This document shows, in pieces, positions 43,217-53,250 of a stretch of 53,251 bases of DNA. Both the position numbers and the translations under genes were made by a program. The notes beneath the pieces were generated by a model, which was not told where the DNA came from, ran no database searches, and saw only the letters and a program-made list of their open reading frames with translations. The stretch is from assembly GCA_013287765.1 (NCBI GenBank), contig JABDDD010000009.1:1-53251 (forward strand), in the 5' to 3' direction. The DNA comes from Gammaproteobacteria bacterium. GTDB taxonomy: Bacteria > Pseudomonadota > Gammaproteobacteria > DSM-16500. Within the stretch, counting starts at the first letter, position 1. Every line of letters starts with the position of its first letter.

Positions 43217-45724
43217 CTAGTTACCTTCTTTTCCTTTCTTTCCTTCACCTTCTGGCTCTGCTTTAACTGATGCCTTAGATTTTGCTTGTTTACTCTCCTC
43301 TCTTTTATCCCCCGCTTTTTGAGTTGCAGCAGCACCTTTAACAGCAGCACCTCCGGCACTCTTTCCACCCCGAGCCATGCCGCCAGCCGCTGCTTCTGCG
43401 CCACTTTTGGCACCGCTTAAGGCTTCTGATTCACCGTATTGGGTGCCATGTCCACCAATATAGCTAATTGCACGTTCTGGGATCACATGAATTAATGAAA
43501 AGACTTTGCTAACAACGGTTACAATAGACGAGGTATAAATACCCATAAAGATAATCTGTTCTAGTAAACCATTCGAATTGAGAATATCAATTGAGATCAA
43601 GGCTAAACCAATATTAAAAATACGAATGACTTGAGAAGATAAAATCATAGCAGCGACTAAGCCAAAGACAAGTAAACTGGGGCGTAGGCATAAATTAAAT
43701 AATATCATCACCGAAGGTTCTGCTCGCCCAAAAATTTCATGTTGTCCGCCTGGACTTAAGATACCAAGTGCAATAAGCGGCGCTGCAACCATCGCTTCAA
43801 TCGTCCCAATGAACCACCCAATCACTGCAAATGTATACAAAAAGAAAGGCACTAAAGGCATATAAATACCTAATAAAGCACCTATCGTAAATAAAGAAGA
43901 CAATAACATAATAAGAAAAGGCGTAAAGAAAGTAAGCAAACCTTTGAGCGCCTCTCCCCAAGGATTTTCTGAGATGCCATTCCCTAATACAAAAGGACTA
44001 ATTGTGCCTGCTGCAAGCAATGTGGCAATAATCACAGGAATAGACAGAAAAATTCCTTGTGCTGCTGCCATCATTTGGAATCCGCCAACGGAAATAGAAA
44101 CCATAGGCTGAAGACTCGATTTACTAGACATATCGCTAATAAACTTAGAAATAATGCCCCCCGCTCTTCCTGTGACTGCATTACTTGCTACATTTGAAAT
44201 AGACCCTAAACCACTTGCTGTCACAGTCTTTGCAATAGCATTCAATAAATAAGTCGTTGAACTCGCATTTGAGCGATAAACAATACTACCAAAAGTAGTT
44301 GATGACGCATTCACTGTGACTATTAAAGTCGATTGAGCAGCTTGCACAGAGCCTGTGCCTTGTTTCATTAAATAATAATAATAATTTCCCGCAGTTAACC
44401 AACCATTATTAGCCATCGTTGCATAAGCGCTTGACAGATCGCTAGCACTTAAAGTGGTAATATAAGTAGTAAAAGGACCTGTGATGCCTTCTTGAATAAA
44501 TTCATTAGTCGCCGCATCAATAAAATCTTGATTGGGACCTAGGTAAGGCACCATTGAATAAGTAGAATATACGGATGCAGCACTTGAGCTCGTATTTGTT
44601 TTATCATAATTATTCGGCCCATTTGATTCAACATCCGCTGCAAATTGACTCCACGCAGTACACGTGCTGTGCGGATTAACGCAGCAAGGGGATAAATTTG
44701 CTCCTTGGCAATAATTTTGAATCCAATCCGGTATATCAGATGTTGTGCCATCAGCATTCAGAAATTTAGGTGACTGCGAAGTATTAGGAGGTTGATTTGG
44801 CGGTACAACAGGCGTTTCATAAAAATAAGCATATTGATAATCAGTTAAAACATATTGATTGGCAACAGCGGCTAATACGGGAACGATATTTTGTAATGAT
44901 TGTTGTTGAGCTGTATCAGACAGACACGCTAAACTATTGGGACCCACACTTGTGTTATTGGCGTCATTGGGATCCGCTTGACAATCGGTAGAAGTTTTTG
45001 GATCAGTATATTCAAAATATCCGCAAGAAATACCACCAGTCGGATTAGGGCCAAAGTTATATTGAATGATCCCGCCTGACAAAGTGGTGACTTGGTATTT
45101 GCCATCGATAACATTATAAAGCTCTTGATCAGATTGCTGGCAAAAATCACTGCCTGAATAGCTAGAATTACCACAATACCAAGAAATAGTATAAGGATCA
45201 GAGCCTGCGGGTGGATTTTTAGCGCGGACACTGGCTTGACACACTAATCCTTGAAATAAAGAAGTCATTTGACTGTTGACCGATGAGGTATCGGGTGAAA
45301 CGCTTGAAAAAGGTGATCCCGTCGTATTAATATAATTTAAAACCGCGGTCCATAAAGTATCTGCAGCACCTACGCCTTGTATCACAATCCACATGACCAG
45401 CACCTGGATCATAGAATAACCACTTGCAGCCGGAAAAACTGCCGCTGTGCCTATCACCATCCGGATGGGTACCCAGAGTTTCGCCCATTTTTTCCCTAAA
45501 AATTCGCCTTCATGCGCTGTTTGCATTAAGCCTACAACTGTCGCATACGTGAGAATAAAAGCGCCCACTGTTAAGGCAATTGTATTGAAAATTTTAAACA
45601 TGACCCCAAAAATTAAATTAGCACTGCCTGTTTGAACAGGTAATACATCGCCGACATAACCAAATATTTGGGTTAAATAATAAATAGATTGATCATTGGA
45701 CGCGATTTGAAAAAGATTTAACAT
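43217..45724 (-). CDS. dotA: DotA, Dot/Icm polytopic inner-membrane protein
   Basis: 835 residues; L. pneumophila DotA is about 1048. N-terminal membrane segments around residues 50-75 and 105-125 (YSMIQVLVMWIVIQGVGAAD is the DotA/TraY pattern), a long Ser/Thr/Asn-rich periplasmic domain with many cysteines (residues 140-520), then five or so membrane helices and an Ala/Gly/Lys/Glu low-complexity cytoplasmic tail after about residue 760. Required for pore formation. Upstream icmV is on the same strand, 29 bases away. Confidence 0.95.
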   Translation of the reverse strand: MLNLFQIASNDQSIYYLTQIFGYVGDVLPVQTGSANLIFGVMFKIFNTIALTVGAFILTYATVVGLMQTAHEGEFLGKKWAKLWVPIRMVIGTAAVFPAASGYSMIQVLVMWIVIQGVGAADTLWTAVLNYINTTGSPFSSVSPDTSSVNSQMTSLFQGLVCQASVRAKNPPAGSDPYTISWYCGNSSYSGSDFCQQSDQELYNVIDGKYQVTTLSGGIIQYNFGPNPTGGISCGYFEYTDPKTSTDCQADPNDANNTSVGPNSLACLSDTAQQQSLQNIVPVLAAVANQYVLTDYQYAYFYETPVVPPNQPPNTSQSPKFLNADGTTSDIPDWIQNYCQGANLSPCCVNPHSTCTAWSQFAADVESNGPNNYDKTNTSSSAASVYSTYSMVPYLGPNQDFIDAATNEFIQEGITGPFTTYITTLSASDLSSAYATMANNGWLTAGNYYYYLMKQGTGSVQAAQSTLIVTVNASSTTFGSIVYRSNASSTTYLLNAIAKTVTASGLGSISNVASNAVTGRAGGIISKFISDMSSKSSLQPMVSISVGGFQMMAAAQGIFLSIPVIIATLLAAGTISPFVLGNGISENPWGEALKGLLTFFTPFLIMLLSSLFTIGALLGIYMPLVPFFLYTFAVIGWFIGTIEAMVAAPLIALGILSPGGQHEIFGRAEPSVMILFNLCLRPSLLVFGLVAAMILSSQVIRIFNIGLALISIDILNSNGLLEQIIFMGIYTSSIVTVVSKVFSLIHVIPERAISYIGGHGTQYGESEALSGAKSGAEAAAGGMARGGKSAGGAAVKGAAATQKAGDKREESKQAKSKASVKAEPEGEGKKGKEGN

Positions 45725-45753
45725 AAGTTCTTATTCCCGTCCTTTTTTAAGAA

Positions 45754-46194
45754 TTATTTAACAGTGCCTTGCCACCATTCTTTAAAAGTGCAGCCTAGTT
45801 TACGATGTTTAATTTGAAAATGCCAAAAATGAAAACGAAACGCTTGTGATAAAAATAACATAGCGGTTGCAAAACAAAGCAACATGCCTGAGAGTGTTTT
45901 ATAGTGAATTAAGTAATAAAAACCTGCAAAAAAAGAAAATATACCAAGCCCCAAAAAAATGGCCGTATTGATTAAATATTGTCGATCCATTTTTATAAGA
46001 TCGGCTTCTGACATGTTTTGCCGTTCCATGGCTTGATCAAATTCTTCGATGCGCTCTGGTTTAGGAATAGCAAACGATTCTTTTAGAGTATCACGAATGA
46101 TTTTATTAGTAGTTTTTAGTTCTTTGGCGCCTATCCAGGCCAGTGGATTAATAAAAGTTTTAAATGAAATTTTAAAAACATCTTTGACTGCCAT
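45754..46194 (-). CDS. icmV: IcmV, Dot/Icm inner-membrane protein
   Basis: 146 residues from ATG 46194 (L. pneumophila IcmV about 151). Starts MAVKDVFKISFKTFINPLAW, with a two-helix membrane region (FLGLGIFSFFAGFYYLIHY then LLCFATAMLFLSQAFRFHFW) and a short basic tail ending FKEWWQG. It precedes dotA as in Legionella and Coxiella, and is divergent from icmW across 71 bases. Confidence 0.93.
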   Translation of the reverse strand: MAVKDVFKISFKTFINPLAWIGAKELKTTNKIIRDTLKESFAIPKPERIEEFDQAMERQNMSEADLIKMDRQYLINTAIFLGLGIFSFFAGFYYLIHYKTLSGMLLCFATAMLFLSQAFRFHFWHFQIKHRKLGCTFKEWWQGTVK

Positions 46195-46265
46195 AAGAAA
46201 GACCACCTGTCGTCATTTGAATTACATTAGCATTCGTCGCATAAAAAAACAACCAGGTTGGTGAA

Positions 46266-46769
46266 ATGAGTGAGTTCAGTTATACTGAAAAAATCTTTAA
46301 GAGACGGGTCTTAAATGCTATGCCAAATTTAGATTTGAGCGCCTCCCATGAATTTTGGAAAAATTATGATGATCCAATGATTTTTCGTGTGATTGCTTTC
46401 ATGGAAACGGTTGAAGGATGGACTTTAGATGACCAAACAGAGATAGAAGAAGTGATGCGCGGGCTTGGCGATACGCTTGATTCATTGACCCGCTTTGAAT
46501 TAGGCAAAGAAGAGCAGTTTGTTATTCTCTGTGCGCATATTAAAACGTCACGAATTTTACGTTTATTACAGGCAATTGATACGATTGATCCGGGTTCTGC
46601 CTCAAAAGTATTAATGTATGCCGAAGAAAATAATAATTCTGATAATTTATTAGCAGGACTTTTTTTACGTCGCAATGTTGTTTTTGAACGTCTTAGGCTC
46701 TTATCAAGGGTATTTTCACCCAGTCGATTTGAATTAATCTTAAAAGCATTGGAGCAAGAAAATGTCTAA
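46266..46769 (+). CDS. icmW: IcmW, Dot/Icm type IVB adaptor subunit
   Basis: 167 residues (about 151 in L. pneumophila, so slightly longer at the C-terminus). EFWKNYDDPMIFRVIAFMET, LDDQTEIEEVMRGLGD and LLQAIDTIDPGSASKVL are conserved IcmW segments. Acidic cytosolic adaptor that forms a complex with IcmS to load effectors. Overlaps the next gene by 8 bases. Confidence 0.96.
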   Translation: MSEFSYTEKIFKRRVLNAMPNLDLSASHEFWKNYDDPMIFRVIAFMETVEGWTLDDQTEIEEVMRGLGDTLDSLTRFELGKEEQFVILCAHIKTSRILRLLQAIDTIDPGSASKVLMYAEENNNSDNLLAGLFLRRNVVFERLRLLSRVFSPSRFELILKALEQENV

Positions 46770-47295
46770 ATTGGGTTATTACATTGGGATTATTATTGTT
46801 GCAAGTGTTGCTATTCCTTTAGCGCTTGCGCAATCGTTTACTTTTAATGATGCACCGACCCTGCCAAAGAAAACTGTATCTAATCAACCTTATTCAGCTG
46901 ATCCGCTGCCGGTTATGTCGCCTGATAACTTTAAAAGTGGTGTGCAGGAAGCCAATAAGCAAGTCCAAACCAATCTTGATCAACAAGTCACACAATCTTT
47001 AAAGCCGATGCCGGTGCCAGCCCCCAAAGCACCGCCACCACCTGCTAAAGAAGAAAGTACTGCGCCACAAAATACGCAAAATAAAATGCCGCAGAAACAA
47101 TTATCGACGCCTCAGCCAGTGGCAGCTCCCGCTCCAACTATCCAGCAAGCACCGCCGCCAGTGAATTCGCAACCGCCTAATCAACAAACCATGGCGCCGT
47201 CACCAACGATGTCACAACCGCAACCTTATAATGGATTTGGTACGCCGTCGCAACCGTCGAATACGGGTAGTTCTAAGTTAAATATTCAATATTAA
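46762..47295 (+). CDS. Secreted proline/glutamine-rich protein between icmW and icmX
   Basis: 177 residues: signal peptide (IGIIIVASVAIPLALAQS, cleavage near residue 24) and then a Pro/Gln/Ala-rich, disordered chain with repeated APxPxxQ and QPxxxxP patterns. Start overlaps icmW by 8 bases and it precedes icmX by 19, so it is part of the operon. In L. pneumophila icmX follows icmW directly. It could be a split or expanded N-terminal part of an ancestral IcmX, or an added periplasmic linker. Confidence 0.7.
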   Translation: MSKLGYYIGIIIVASVAIPLALAQSFTFNDAPTLPKKTVSNQPYSADPLPVMSPDNFKSGVQEANKQVQTNLDQQVTQSLKPMPVPAPKAPPPPAKEESTAPQNTQNKMPQKQLSTPQPVAAPAPTIQQAPPPVNSQPPNQQTMAPSPTMSQPQPYNGFGTPSQPSNTGSSKLNIQY

Positions 47296-47314
47296 AAAAT
47301 CACAGGAGATGATT

Positions 47315-48271
47315 ATGATGAAAACTCGTATTAAAGCCTACCTTGCAGTAATCATCACCGCCTTTTTAGCCACTTTATTTTTTATAAAGCCTTTGATAGC
47401 AGATGATTTTACCAATATGTTTTCTTCAGGCTGTTCGCTTTGCGATACCAATCATTATTTATCGGAAGTGGCTTCTTATACTTATTCGACATTAGCAGCT
47501 GTTAATAATATTCCTGCGCTTTTGACCCCATTGACTAAATTAGCAGAGGCGATGTTAGTCTCAGATTCATCTGATGCGACGGCTACTTTTCAAGGAGATT
47601 TTACTTCTTATGCGAATGGATTATTAAATAATAATAAACAGCAGTTGAGTATTCAAACGACATTTCAGAATGATTTTTTTACGCAAAATGGCAAAAACCC
47701 TGCACCGACGACGACTAGTTTACCTTTTGCAAATGAACTGACTTATACGACTATGTTAAATAAACCTTTTTTTAAAGATACTGAAAAAGATGCGAATGGT
47801 AATGATGTGGATTCAGCTTTAAAATATGTTGAAAATGCTTCTGGGCAAGCCATCCCGCATATTGCGCCAGGGACAAATTGGAAAGGCAGTCAAACGAATC
47901 AAGATAAATATAAACAATTTTATCAAACAATTTCAGCGATTCAAACATTTAATACTTATGTGATGAGTGAGATGTATGTGAATGCTAAAAATAATTTTAA
48001 TTTAAGTAATTTGCAAATTAAATTAATGCAAGATGCGAGTGATTCAGATAATTGGTTCAAGCAAGTGGCTAGCGAAGAAATAGGCATTGTTTTTCGGCAA
48101 CTTTTATTATTTACCTCGCAGATTTATGTAGTTTTAATTAACTTATTGCAGACGAATAACAATATGGTTCAAGCCCAAGCAATGACGAATGCATTACTAA
48201 TAGTAGGTAATCAGTTTACCGAACAAAGTCTAGCATCTAATGCGCAAGGGATGACGTATGGTAGTAGTTAA
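47315..48271 (+). CDS. icmX: IcmX, Dot/Icm periplasmic protein
   Basis: 318 residues from ATG 47315, with AGGAG six bases ahead (an ATG at 47309 touches it). Signal peptide to about residue 30 (KPLIADDF). SSGCSLCDTNHYLSEVASYT and AVNNIPALLTPLTKLAEAML are the IcmX pattern. Shorter than L. pneumophila IcmX (about 466), consistent with the missing N-terminal part seen as the proline-rich gene upstream. Secreted or periplasmic in Legionella. Confidence 0.9.
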   Translation: MMKTRIKAYLAVIITAFLATLFFIKPLIADDFTNMFSSGCSLCDTNHYLSEVASYTYSTLAAVNNIPALLTPLTKLAEAMLVSDSSDATATFQGDFTSYANGLLNNNKQQLSIQTTFQNDFFTQNGKNPAPTTTSLPFANELTYTTMLNKPFFKDTEKDANGNDVDSALKYVENASGQAIPHIAPGTNWKGSQTNQDKYKQFYQTISAIQTFNTYVMSEMYVNAKNNFNLSNLQIKLMQDASDSDNWFKQVASEEIGIVFRQLLLFTSQIYVVLINLLQTNNNMVQAQAMTNALLIVGNQFTEQSLASNAQGMTYGSS

Positions 48272-48277
48272 TTAAAT

Positions 48278-48317
48278 GTAGGGTGGATTAGACGCGTTTT
48301 TTGCGTCGTAATCCACC
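48278..48317. repeat. REP-like hairpin between icmX and uvrD
   Basis: Starts GTAGGGTGGATTAGACGC and ends GCGTCGTAATCCACC, a 14-base stem with one bulged base. It separates the convergent icmX and uvrD stops, so can act as terminator for both. Its outer bases (GTAGGGTGG, CCACCAA) match the arms of the 94-base palindrome at 39562..39655. Confidence 0.8.
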
Positions 48318-48337
48318 AAAAATTAAAACAAAAAGCA

Positions 48338-50476
48338 TTACTCTGTTTGAACAAAGCTTGCAATCAGCCATTTTGTCCCAGCACTTTCAAATCGAACTTG
48401 AATTCTGGCTTGTTCTCCACGTCCTTCATATTGCAACACAATCCCTTCACCAAATGTTTGATGTTGCACTCGTTTACCAATCATCGAATGCTCAGTTTTG
48501 GTAAATGCAGGTTGTGGTGACGAAGATGCACGCGAAACAGTCGTTTTCATTCGCGCTTCTTCGATAAAACGCTTGGGAATTTCTCTTAAAAATCGTGAAG
48601 GACGATTACGCGTTTCTTTGCCATGCAAACGGCGTACCTCAGCATAGGTTAAATATAATTTTTGCATCGCACGTGTCATGCCCACATAACATAAACGACG
48701 CTCTTCTTCTAAACGCTGAGGGTCTTCTATTGACATATAGTGCGGGAAAAGTCCTTCTTCTAGGCCTGATAAAAATACCACAGGGAATTCTAAACCTTTC
48801 GCTGTGTGTAATGTCATCAATTGCACGCAATCAGTAGTTTTTGTTTGGCTTTCGCCTGATTCTAAAACAGCAGATGCTAAAAATGCCGCAAGCGGTGTCA
48901 TTTCTTCAAAAGAAGTTTCTAATTCAAATTGACGAGCAGCATTGACTAATTCATGTAAATTCTCCAGCCGGGAAATGCCTTTTTCCCCTTTTTCTTTACC
49001 ATATAAATCCAGCAATCCACTGCTTTCAATCACTAGCTCTACTTGCTCATAGAGTAGACAAGCTTGAGTCTTGATAGTTAAATCCATCATTAATCGCACA
49101 AAACCCTGTAAAGCATGACTTGCGCGAGGAGGTAATAAATTTTGTTCAATATGTGCGTTAGCAGAGGTCCATAAAGATATATTCTGATGCATAGCATAAT
49201 CACGCAGGCTTTCAAGTGTTTTATCACCTAAACCCCGTGTGGGTGTATTAATAATACGTAAAAAAGCCGCATCATCATTAGGATGACTGATTAATCTTAA
49301 ATAAGCTAACGCGTCTTTCACTTCTTGGCGATCAAAATAACGCAAGCCGCCATAAATACAATACGGTAAATTAAACTGAATCAGCGCTTCTTCAAAAAGA
49401 CGAGATTGTGCATTAGATCGATATAAAATCGCCATTTCTTGCAGATTGCGGCCTTTTTGCTGTTCTTCTCGAATGCGACTTACTAAAAAACGTGCTTCAT
49501 CTAAATCATTAAAGCCAGCATAAACAGTAATAGGATCGCCTTCTGCACCTTCTGTCCATAAATTTTTACCTAAACGTCCTTCATTATGTCCAATTAATTC
49601 ATTAGCAGCTTTAAGAATAATGCCGGTTGAACGATAATTTTGCTCCAAACGAACGGTAGATGCCACAGAGAAATCACGACAAAAACGCGCAATATTTTCC
49701 ACTTGCGCCCCACGCCATCCATAAATAGATTGATCATCATCCCCGACAATCATTACATGATTATGGGAGCCCGCTAATAATTGTACCAGGGCGTATTGAA
49801 CAGCATTGGTATCTTGAAATTCATCAACTAAAATATAACGAAACCGTTCGCGATAGTCTTCTAATAGATCAGGATGACTCATCAAAAGACGTTTTACTTT
49901 TAATAATAAATCACCAAAATCAATTAAACCTGAACGAACACAAGCTTCTTCATACGCACGATAAATTTTCTTTAAAGTTATTTTATCCCCATCATTGGCG
50001 ACTTCATCAGACGAAAGCCCATCGTTTTTAGTGGCGTTAATAAAGTAACTGGCAACCTTGGCTGGCCATCGTGTTTCATCTAAACCTAAATGTTGAATCG
50101 TGCGGCGAATCAAACGCAATTGATCATCGCTATCCATTATTTGGAAGGCTTGTGGTAAATTGGCTTTTTGCCAATGCAAGCGTAATAAGCGATGCGCTAT
50201 GCCATGAAAAGTCCCGATCCACATGTTGTGAGCCGCCTCACCAACTAAAGAGGCAATACGATGACGCATCTCTGCGGCTGCTTTATTAGTAAACGTGACG
50301 GCAAGAATTTGATGCGCGCGTAAGCCCTCTTCTTGGATCAACCACGCAATGCGATGGGCAAGCACACGCGTTTTACCACTGCCCGCACCTGCCAATATTA
50401 ATTGATGGCCTAAAGAGGCGCTCACCGCTTCTGCTTGAGCATTGTTTAAAGAATCGAGTAGAATAGATTTTTTCAT
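48338..50476 (-). CDS. uvrD: DNA helicase II UvrD
   Basis: 712 residues (E. coli 720). Superfamily 1 helicase motifs: Walker A LAGAGSGKTRVL (I), AVTFTNKAAAEMRHR (Ia), ILVDEFQDTNAVQ (II), VGDDDQSIYGWRGA (III), VRLEQNYRSTG (IV), MTLHTAKGLEFPVVF (V) and RLCYVGMTRAMQKLYL (VI). The C-terminal tudor-like FGEGIVLQYEGRGEQARIQV favours UvrD over Rep. Acts in mismatch and excision repair. Divergent from engB. Confidence 0.96.
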   Translation of the reverse strand: MKKSILLDSLNNAQAEAVSASLGHQLILAGAGSGKTRVLAHRIAWLIQEEGLRAHQILAVTFTNKAAAEMRHRIASLVGEAAHNMWIGTFHGIAHRLLRLHWQKANLPQAFQIMDSDDQLRLIRRTIQHLGLDETRWPAKVASYFINATKNDGLSSDEVANDGDKITLKKIYRAYEEACVRSGLIDFGDLLLKVKRLLMSHPDLLEDYRERFRYILVDEFQDTNAVQYALVQLLAGSHNHVMIVGDDDQSIYGWRGAQVENIARFCRDFSVASTVRLEQNYRSTGIILKAANELIGHNEGRLGKNLWTEGAEGDPITVYAGFNDLDEARFLVSRIREEQQKGRNLQEMAILYRSNAQSRLFEEALIQFNLPYCIYGGLRYFDRQEVKDALAYLRLISHPNDDAAFLRIINTPTRGLGDKTLESLRDYAMHQNISLWTSANAHIEQNLLPPRASHALQGFVRLMMDLTIKTQACLLYEQVELVIESSGLLDLYGKEKGEKGISRLENLHELVNAARQFELETSFEEMTPLAAFLASAVLESGESQTKTTDCVQLMTLHTAKGLEFPVVFLSGLEEGLFPHYMSIEDPQRLEEERRLCYVGMTRAMQKLYLTYAEVRRLHGKETRNRPSRFLREIPKRFIEEARMKTTVSRASSSPQPAFTKTEHSMIGKRVQHQTFGEGIVLQYEGRGEQARIQVRFESAGTKWLIASFVQTE

Positions 50477-50502
50477 AAGCGCCTATAATATAGAAAAACA
50501 CT

Positions 50503-51111
50503 ATGAAGACCAAACCAAATTATCAAAAAGCTACTTTTTTATTAAGCGTTGCTGATTGCAAGCAACTTCCGACGGATCAAGGCATTGAAGTCGCTTTTAT
50601 GGGACGCTCAAACGCAGGAAAATCAAGTGTTTTGAATCGATTAACTCAAAATAAACAATTAGCACGCGTCAGCAAAACCCCAGGGCGCACGCAGCTTATT
50701 AACTTATTTGGTCTAGACGAAGAAAGACGTTTAGTCGACTTGCCAGGTTATGGCTATGCCAAAGTGCCTCTCAATGTGAAAGAACATTGGGGTGAGTTAT
50801 TAGATAACTATTTACAAATACGAACGGCGCTACGAGGTGTTATTTTAGTGATGGATTGCCGTCATCCTTTTAAAAAAATTGACCAAGCGATTTTAGAATG
50901 GGGGTCAGATTGCAAACTTCCTTTGCATATTTTATTAAATAAAACAGATAAACTAAATACTAGTGATTTAAACCGTTTATTACATTCTATGCGAAAGAAT
51001 CTCGATGGCTATCAAAATCCAGTGACTTTCCAATTCTTTTCTGCCTTAAAAAATACTGGAATCAATGAACTAAAACAAAAACTGGATGAATGGTTTTGCC
51101 AAGAAATTTAA
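50503..51111 (+). CDS. engB: Ribosome biogenesis GTP-binding protein EngB/YihA
   Basis: 202 residues. G1 GRSNAGKSS, G2/switch region KTPGRTQLINLF, G3 DLPGYGYA, G4 NKTD, G5 FSALKNTG. It is an essential GTPase for 50S ribosome assembly. Start at 50503, 26 bases from divergent uvrD. Confidence 0.96.
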   Translation: MKTKPNYQKATFLLSVADCKQLPTDQGIEVAFMGRSNAGKSSVLNRLTQNKQLARVSKTPGRTQLINLFGLDEERRLVDLPGYGYAKVPLNVKEHWGELLDNYLQIRTALRGVILVMDCRHPFKKIDQAILEWGSDCKLPLHILLNKTDKLNTSDLNRLLHSMRKNLDGYQNPVTFQFFSALKNTGINELKQKLDEWFCQEI

Positions 51112-51234
51112 CTTTTTGTGTTATTTTTTTACATTTTTTATCAAATAAATTGAAAAAAGTAACTCTCTTGAGGTATCCTAATAGATTAGTTTGTTTTATT
51201 AATTAGTTACCGAAAGATAAAGAGGACATAAATT

Positions 51235-53250
51235 ATGAATCAGCATTCAGCACCGTTATCAGCTGACTCACCGCTTATTCCTGCTAATCAATCATTACCT
51301 GAAATTACAATTAAGGCACTGATATTAGGTGTTATTTTAACAGTTGTGTTATCAGCTGCTAATGCTTATCTTGGACTAAAAGTGGGTCAAACTATTTCAG
51401 CTTCCATTCCTGCTGCGATTATTTCAATGAGCATTTTAAGATTTTTTAAATCTTCCAATGTGTTAGAAAATACTATGGTGCAAACTATGGCCTCTGTGGG
51501 AGAAGCCTTGATCGGAGGTGTGACTTTTATTTTGCCTGCGCTTATTATTTTACATGCTTGGGATTCATTTCATTATTGGCAAACTGTAGTGATTAGCTTG
51601 TTAGGTGGGATTTTAGGTGTTTTATTTACGATTCCTTTGCGACGTGCGTTATTGATTGACAATACGTTACGCTATCCAGAAGGAGTGGCTATCAGTAATG
51701 TATTTAAAGCCAGTGTCAATAAAGAAAAAGCAGATATGCGATTTTTAACCTTAGGTGGGGCTGCAGGTGCTGTGATTTCGCTGTGCCAAACGGGATTTCA
51801 ATTTTTAACAGATAATGTTCAGCTATGGTTTAAAACACAAACCACTGTATTTGGTTTTGGTCTTGGGTTATCACCTGCTCTGATTGGTGCAGGCTATATT
51901 ATAGGTATTAATATTGCATTGTGCATGTTAATTGGCGTAGTCGTGGGTTGGGTCATTGGCGTACCGGTATTAACTTTTTATTATGGGTTTGTCAGTACTG
52001 ATACGGCGCATGATATTGCGATGACTATGTGGCAGCAGTATATTCGTTATTTAGGTGTGGGTTCGATGTTAGTTGCGGGGCTTTGGACACTTATTAAATT
52101 AATTAAACCAATTGCCCAGAGTTTAGTCGCGTCTTTTAAAGCGCTTCGTCAAACTAACCTGAATAAATCTGTTGATATTCGCACGGAACGAGATGTGCCT
52201 ATTCACTACGTGATGTGGGGTGTTATTTTACTGTTAATTCCTTTAGCTTTATTGATTTATCTTTCTGTTATTCCTGCGCATTCTGGGTTAACAGATTCTT
52301 TTAGGCTATTACTTGCAGGGTTCAGCGGCATTTATGTTTTAATTGCGGGATTTATTTTTTGTTCGATTGCGGCTTATTTTGCAGGATTAATTGGTTCAAC
52401 CAACACACCTGTTTCTGCTTTAATGATAGGTGCTCTATTGAGTCTTTGCTTATTGTTATTACTTATTTTTCGATTCAATGGTGGTGTTCATGGGCATGAG
52501 GTTATCGCGACTATTTTAGGTATTGGCACAACTGTGATCATGGGGGCAGGGATTGCCATTGCAAATGACACGATGCAAGATTTAAAAGTAGGGCAATTAG
52601 TGGGAGCCACGCCATGGAAACAACAAGTGATGTTAATTGCAGGTGTCGTCGTTGCAGCCTTAGTCATCCCGCCCGTTTTAAACTTATTATATAACGCTTA
52701 TGGGATTGGTGGTGTTTTTCCAAGACCTGGAATGGATAAGGCGCAAATGCTTGCAGCGCCTCAAGCGGGATTAATGGCAGCTGTTGCTCAAGGCGTCTAT
52801 GCGCATAATCTTAAATGGGCGACCATAGGCATTGGTGCCATTGTGACTGTTTTATTAATTTTTCTTGAAAAACCCTTACTTAATCGCGGCATTCGTCTTT
52901 CTGTTTTGTCAGTGGGTGTTGGGATTTATTTGCCATTGGATGCGACGATCCCGCTTATTATTGGCGGTATTTTAAGTTATTTCGTCGATCGTGCTTTGCA
53001 TAAAAAAAATAGGGATCCTAAAAAAACCATTACGGCTCAACATAGTGGTTTAATTCTTTGTTGCGGCATAGTAGCGGGGGCATCCGTCATGAGTGTTATT
53101 TTAGCGATTCCTTTTGCAATCAAACAAAGTTCAGATGCCTTAAGTTTAATGCCAGCAAGTTTGCTTTATGTTGCGCAAATATTAGGAGTGATTGTGACTG
53201 TTTTACTCTGCGGATGGGTTTATCGTTTGACGGTGCGTGAAGTTAATTAA
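51235..53250 (+). CDS. OPT-family oligopeptide transporter
   Basis: 671 residues with about 14-16 membrane helices. N-terminal EITIKALILGVILTVVLSAANAY and LGLKVGQTISASIPAAIIS, then NTMVQTMASVGEALIGG and RYPEGVAISNVFKA, which are signatures of bacterial OPT permeases for oligopeptides or metal chelates. GAGGA precedes the ATG; its stop is the last codon of the window. Substrate not predictable. Together with the POT gene it points to peptide uptake. Confidence 0.92.
   Translation: MNQHSAPLSADSPLIPANQSLPEITIKALILGVILTVVLSAANAYLGLKVGQTISASIPAAIISMSILRFFKSSNVLENTMVQTMASVGEALIGGVTFILPALIILHAWDSFHYWQTVVISLLGGILGVLFTIPLRRALLIDNTLRYPEGVAISNVFKASVNKEKADMRFLTLGGAAGAVISLCQTGFQFLTDNVQLWFKTQTTVFGFGLGLSPALIGAGYIIGINIALCMLIGVVVGWVIGVPVLTFYYGFVSTDTAHDIAMTMWQQYIRYLGVGSMLVAGLWTLIKLIKPIAQSLVASFKALRQTNLNKSVDIRTERDVPIHYVMWGVILLLIPLALLIYLSVIPAHSGLTDSFRLLLAGFSGIYVLIAGFIFCSIAAYFAGLIGSTNTPVSALMIGALLSLCLLLLLIFRFNGGVHGHEVIATILGIGTTVIMGAGIAIANDTMQDLKVGQLVGATPWKQQVMLIAGVVVAALVIPPVLNLLYNAYGIGGVFPRPGMDKAQMLAAPQAGLMAAVAQGVYAHNLKWATIGIGAIVTVLLIFLEKPLLNRGIRLSVLSVGVGIYLPLDATIPLIIGGILSYFVDRALHKKNRDPKKTITAQHSGLILCCGIVAGASVMSVILAIPFAIKQSSDALSLMPASLLYVAQILGVIVTVLLCGWVYRLTVREVN

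Noticed and set aside
43042-43266. Plus-strand 74-codon frame downstream of dotB
   Set aside because: Antisense to the DUF1328 gene, which has a good ribosome site and a recognisable family pattern.
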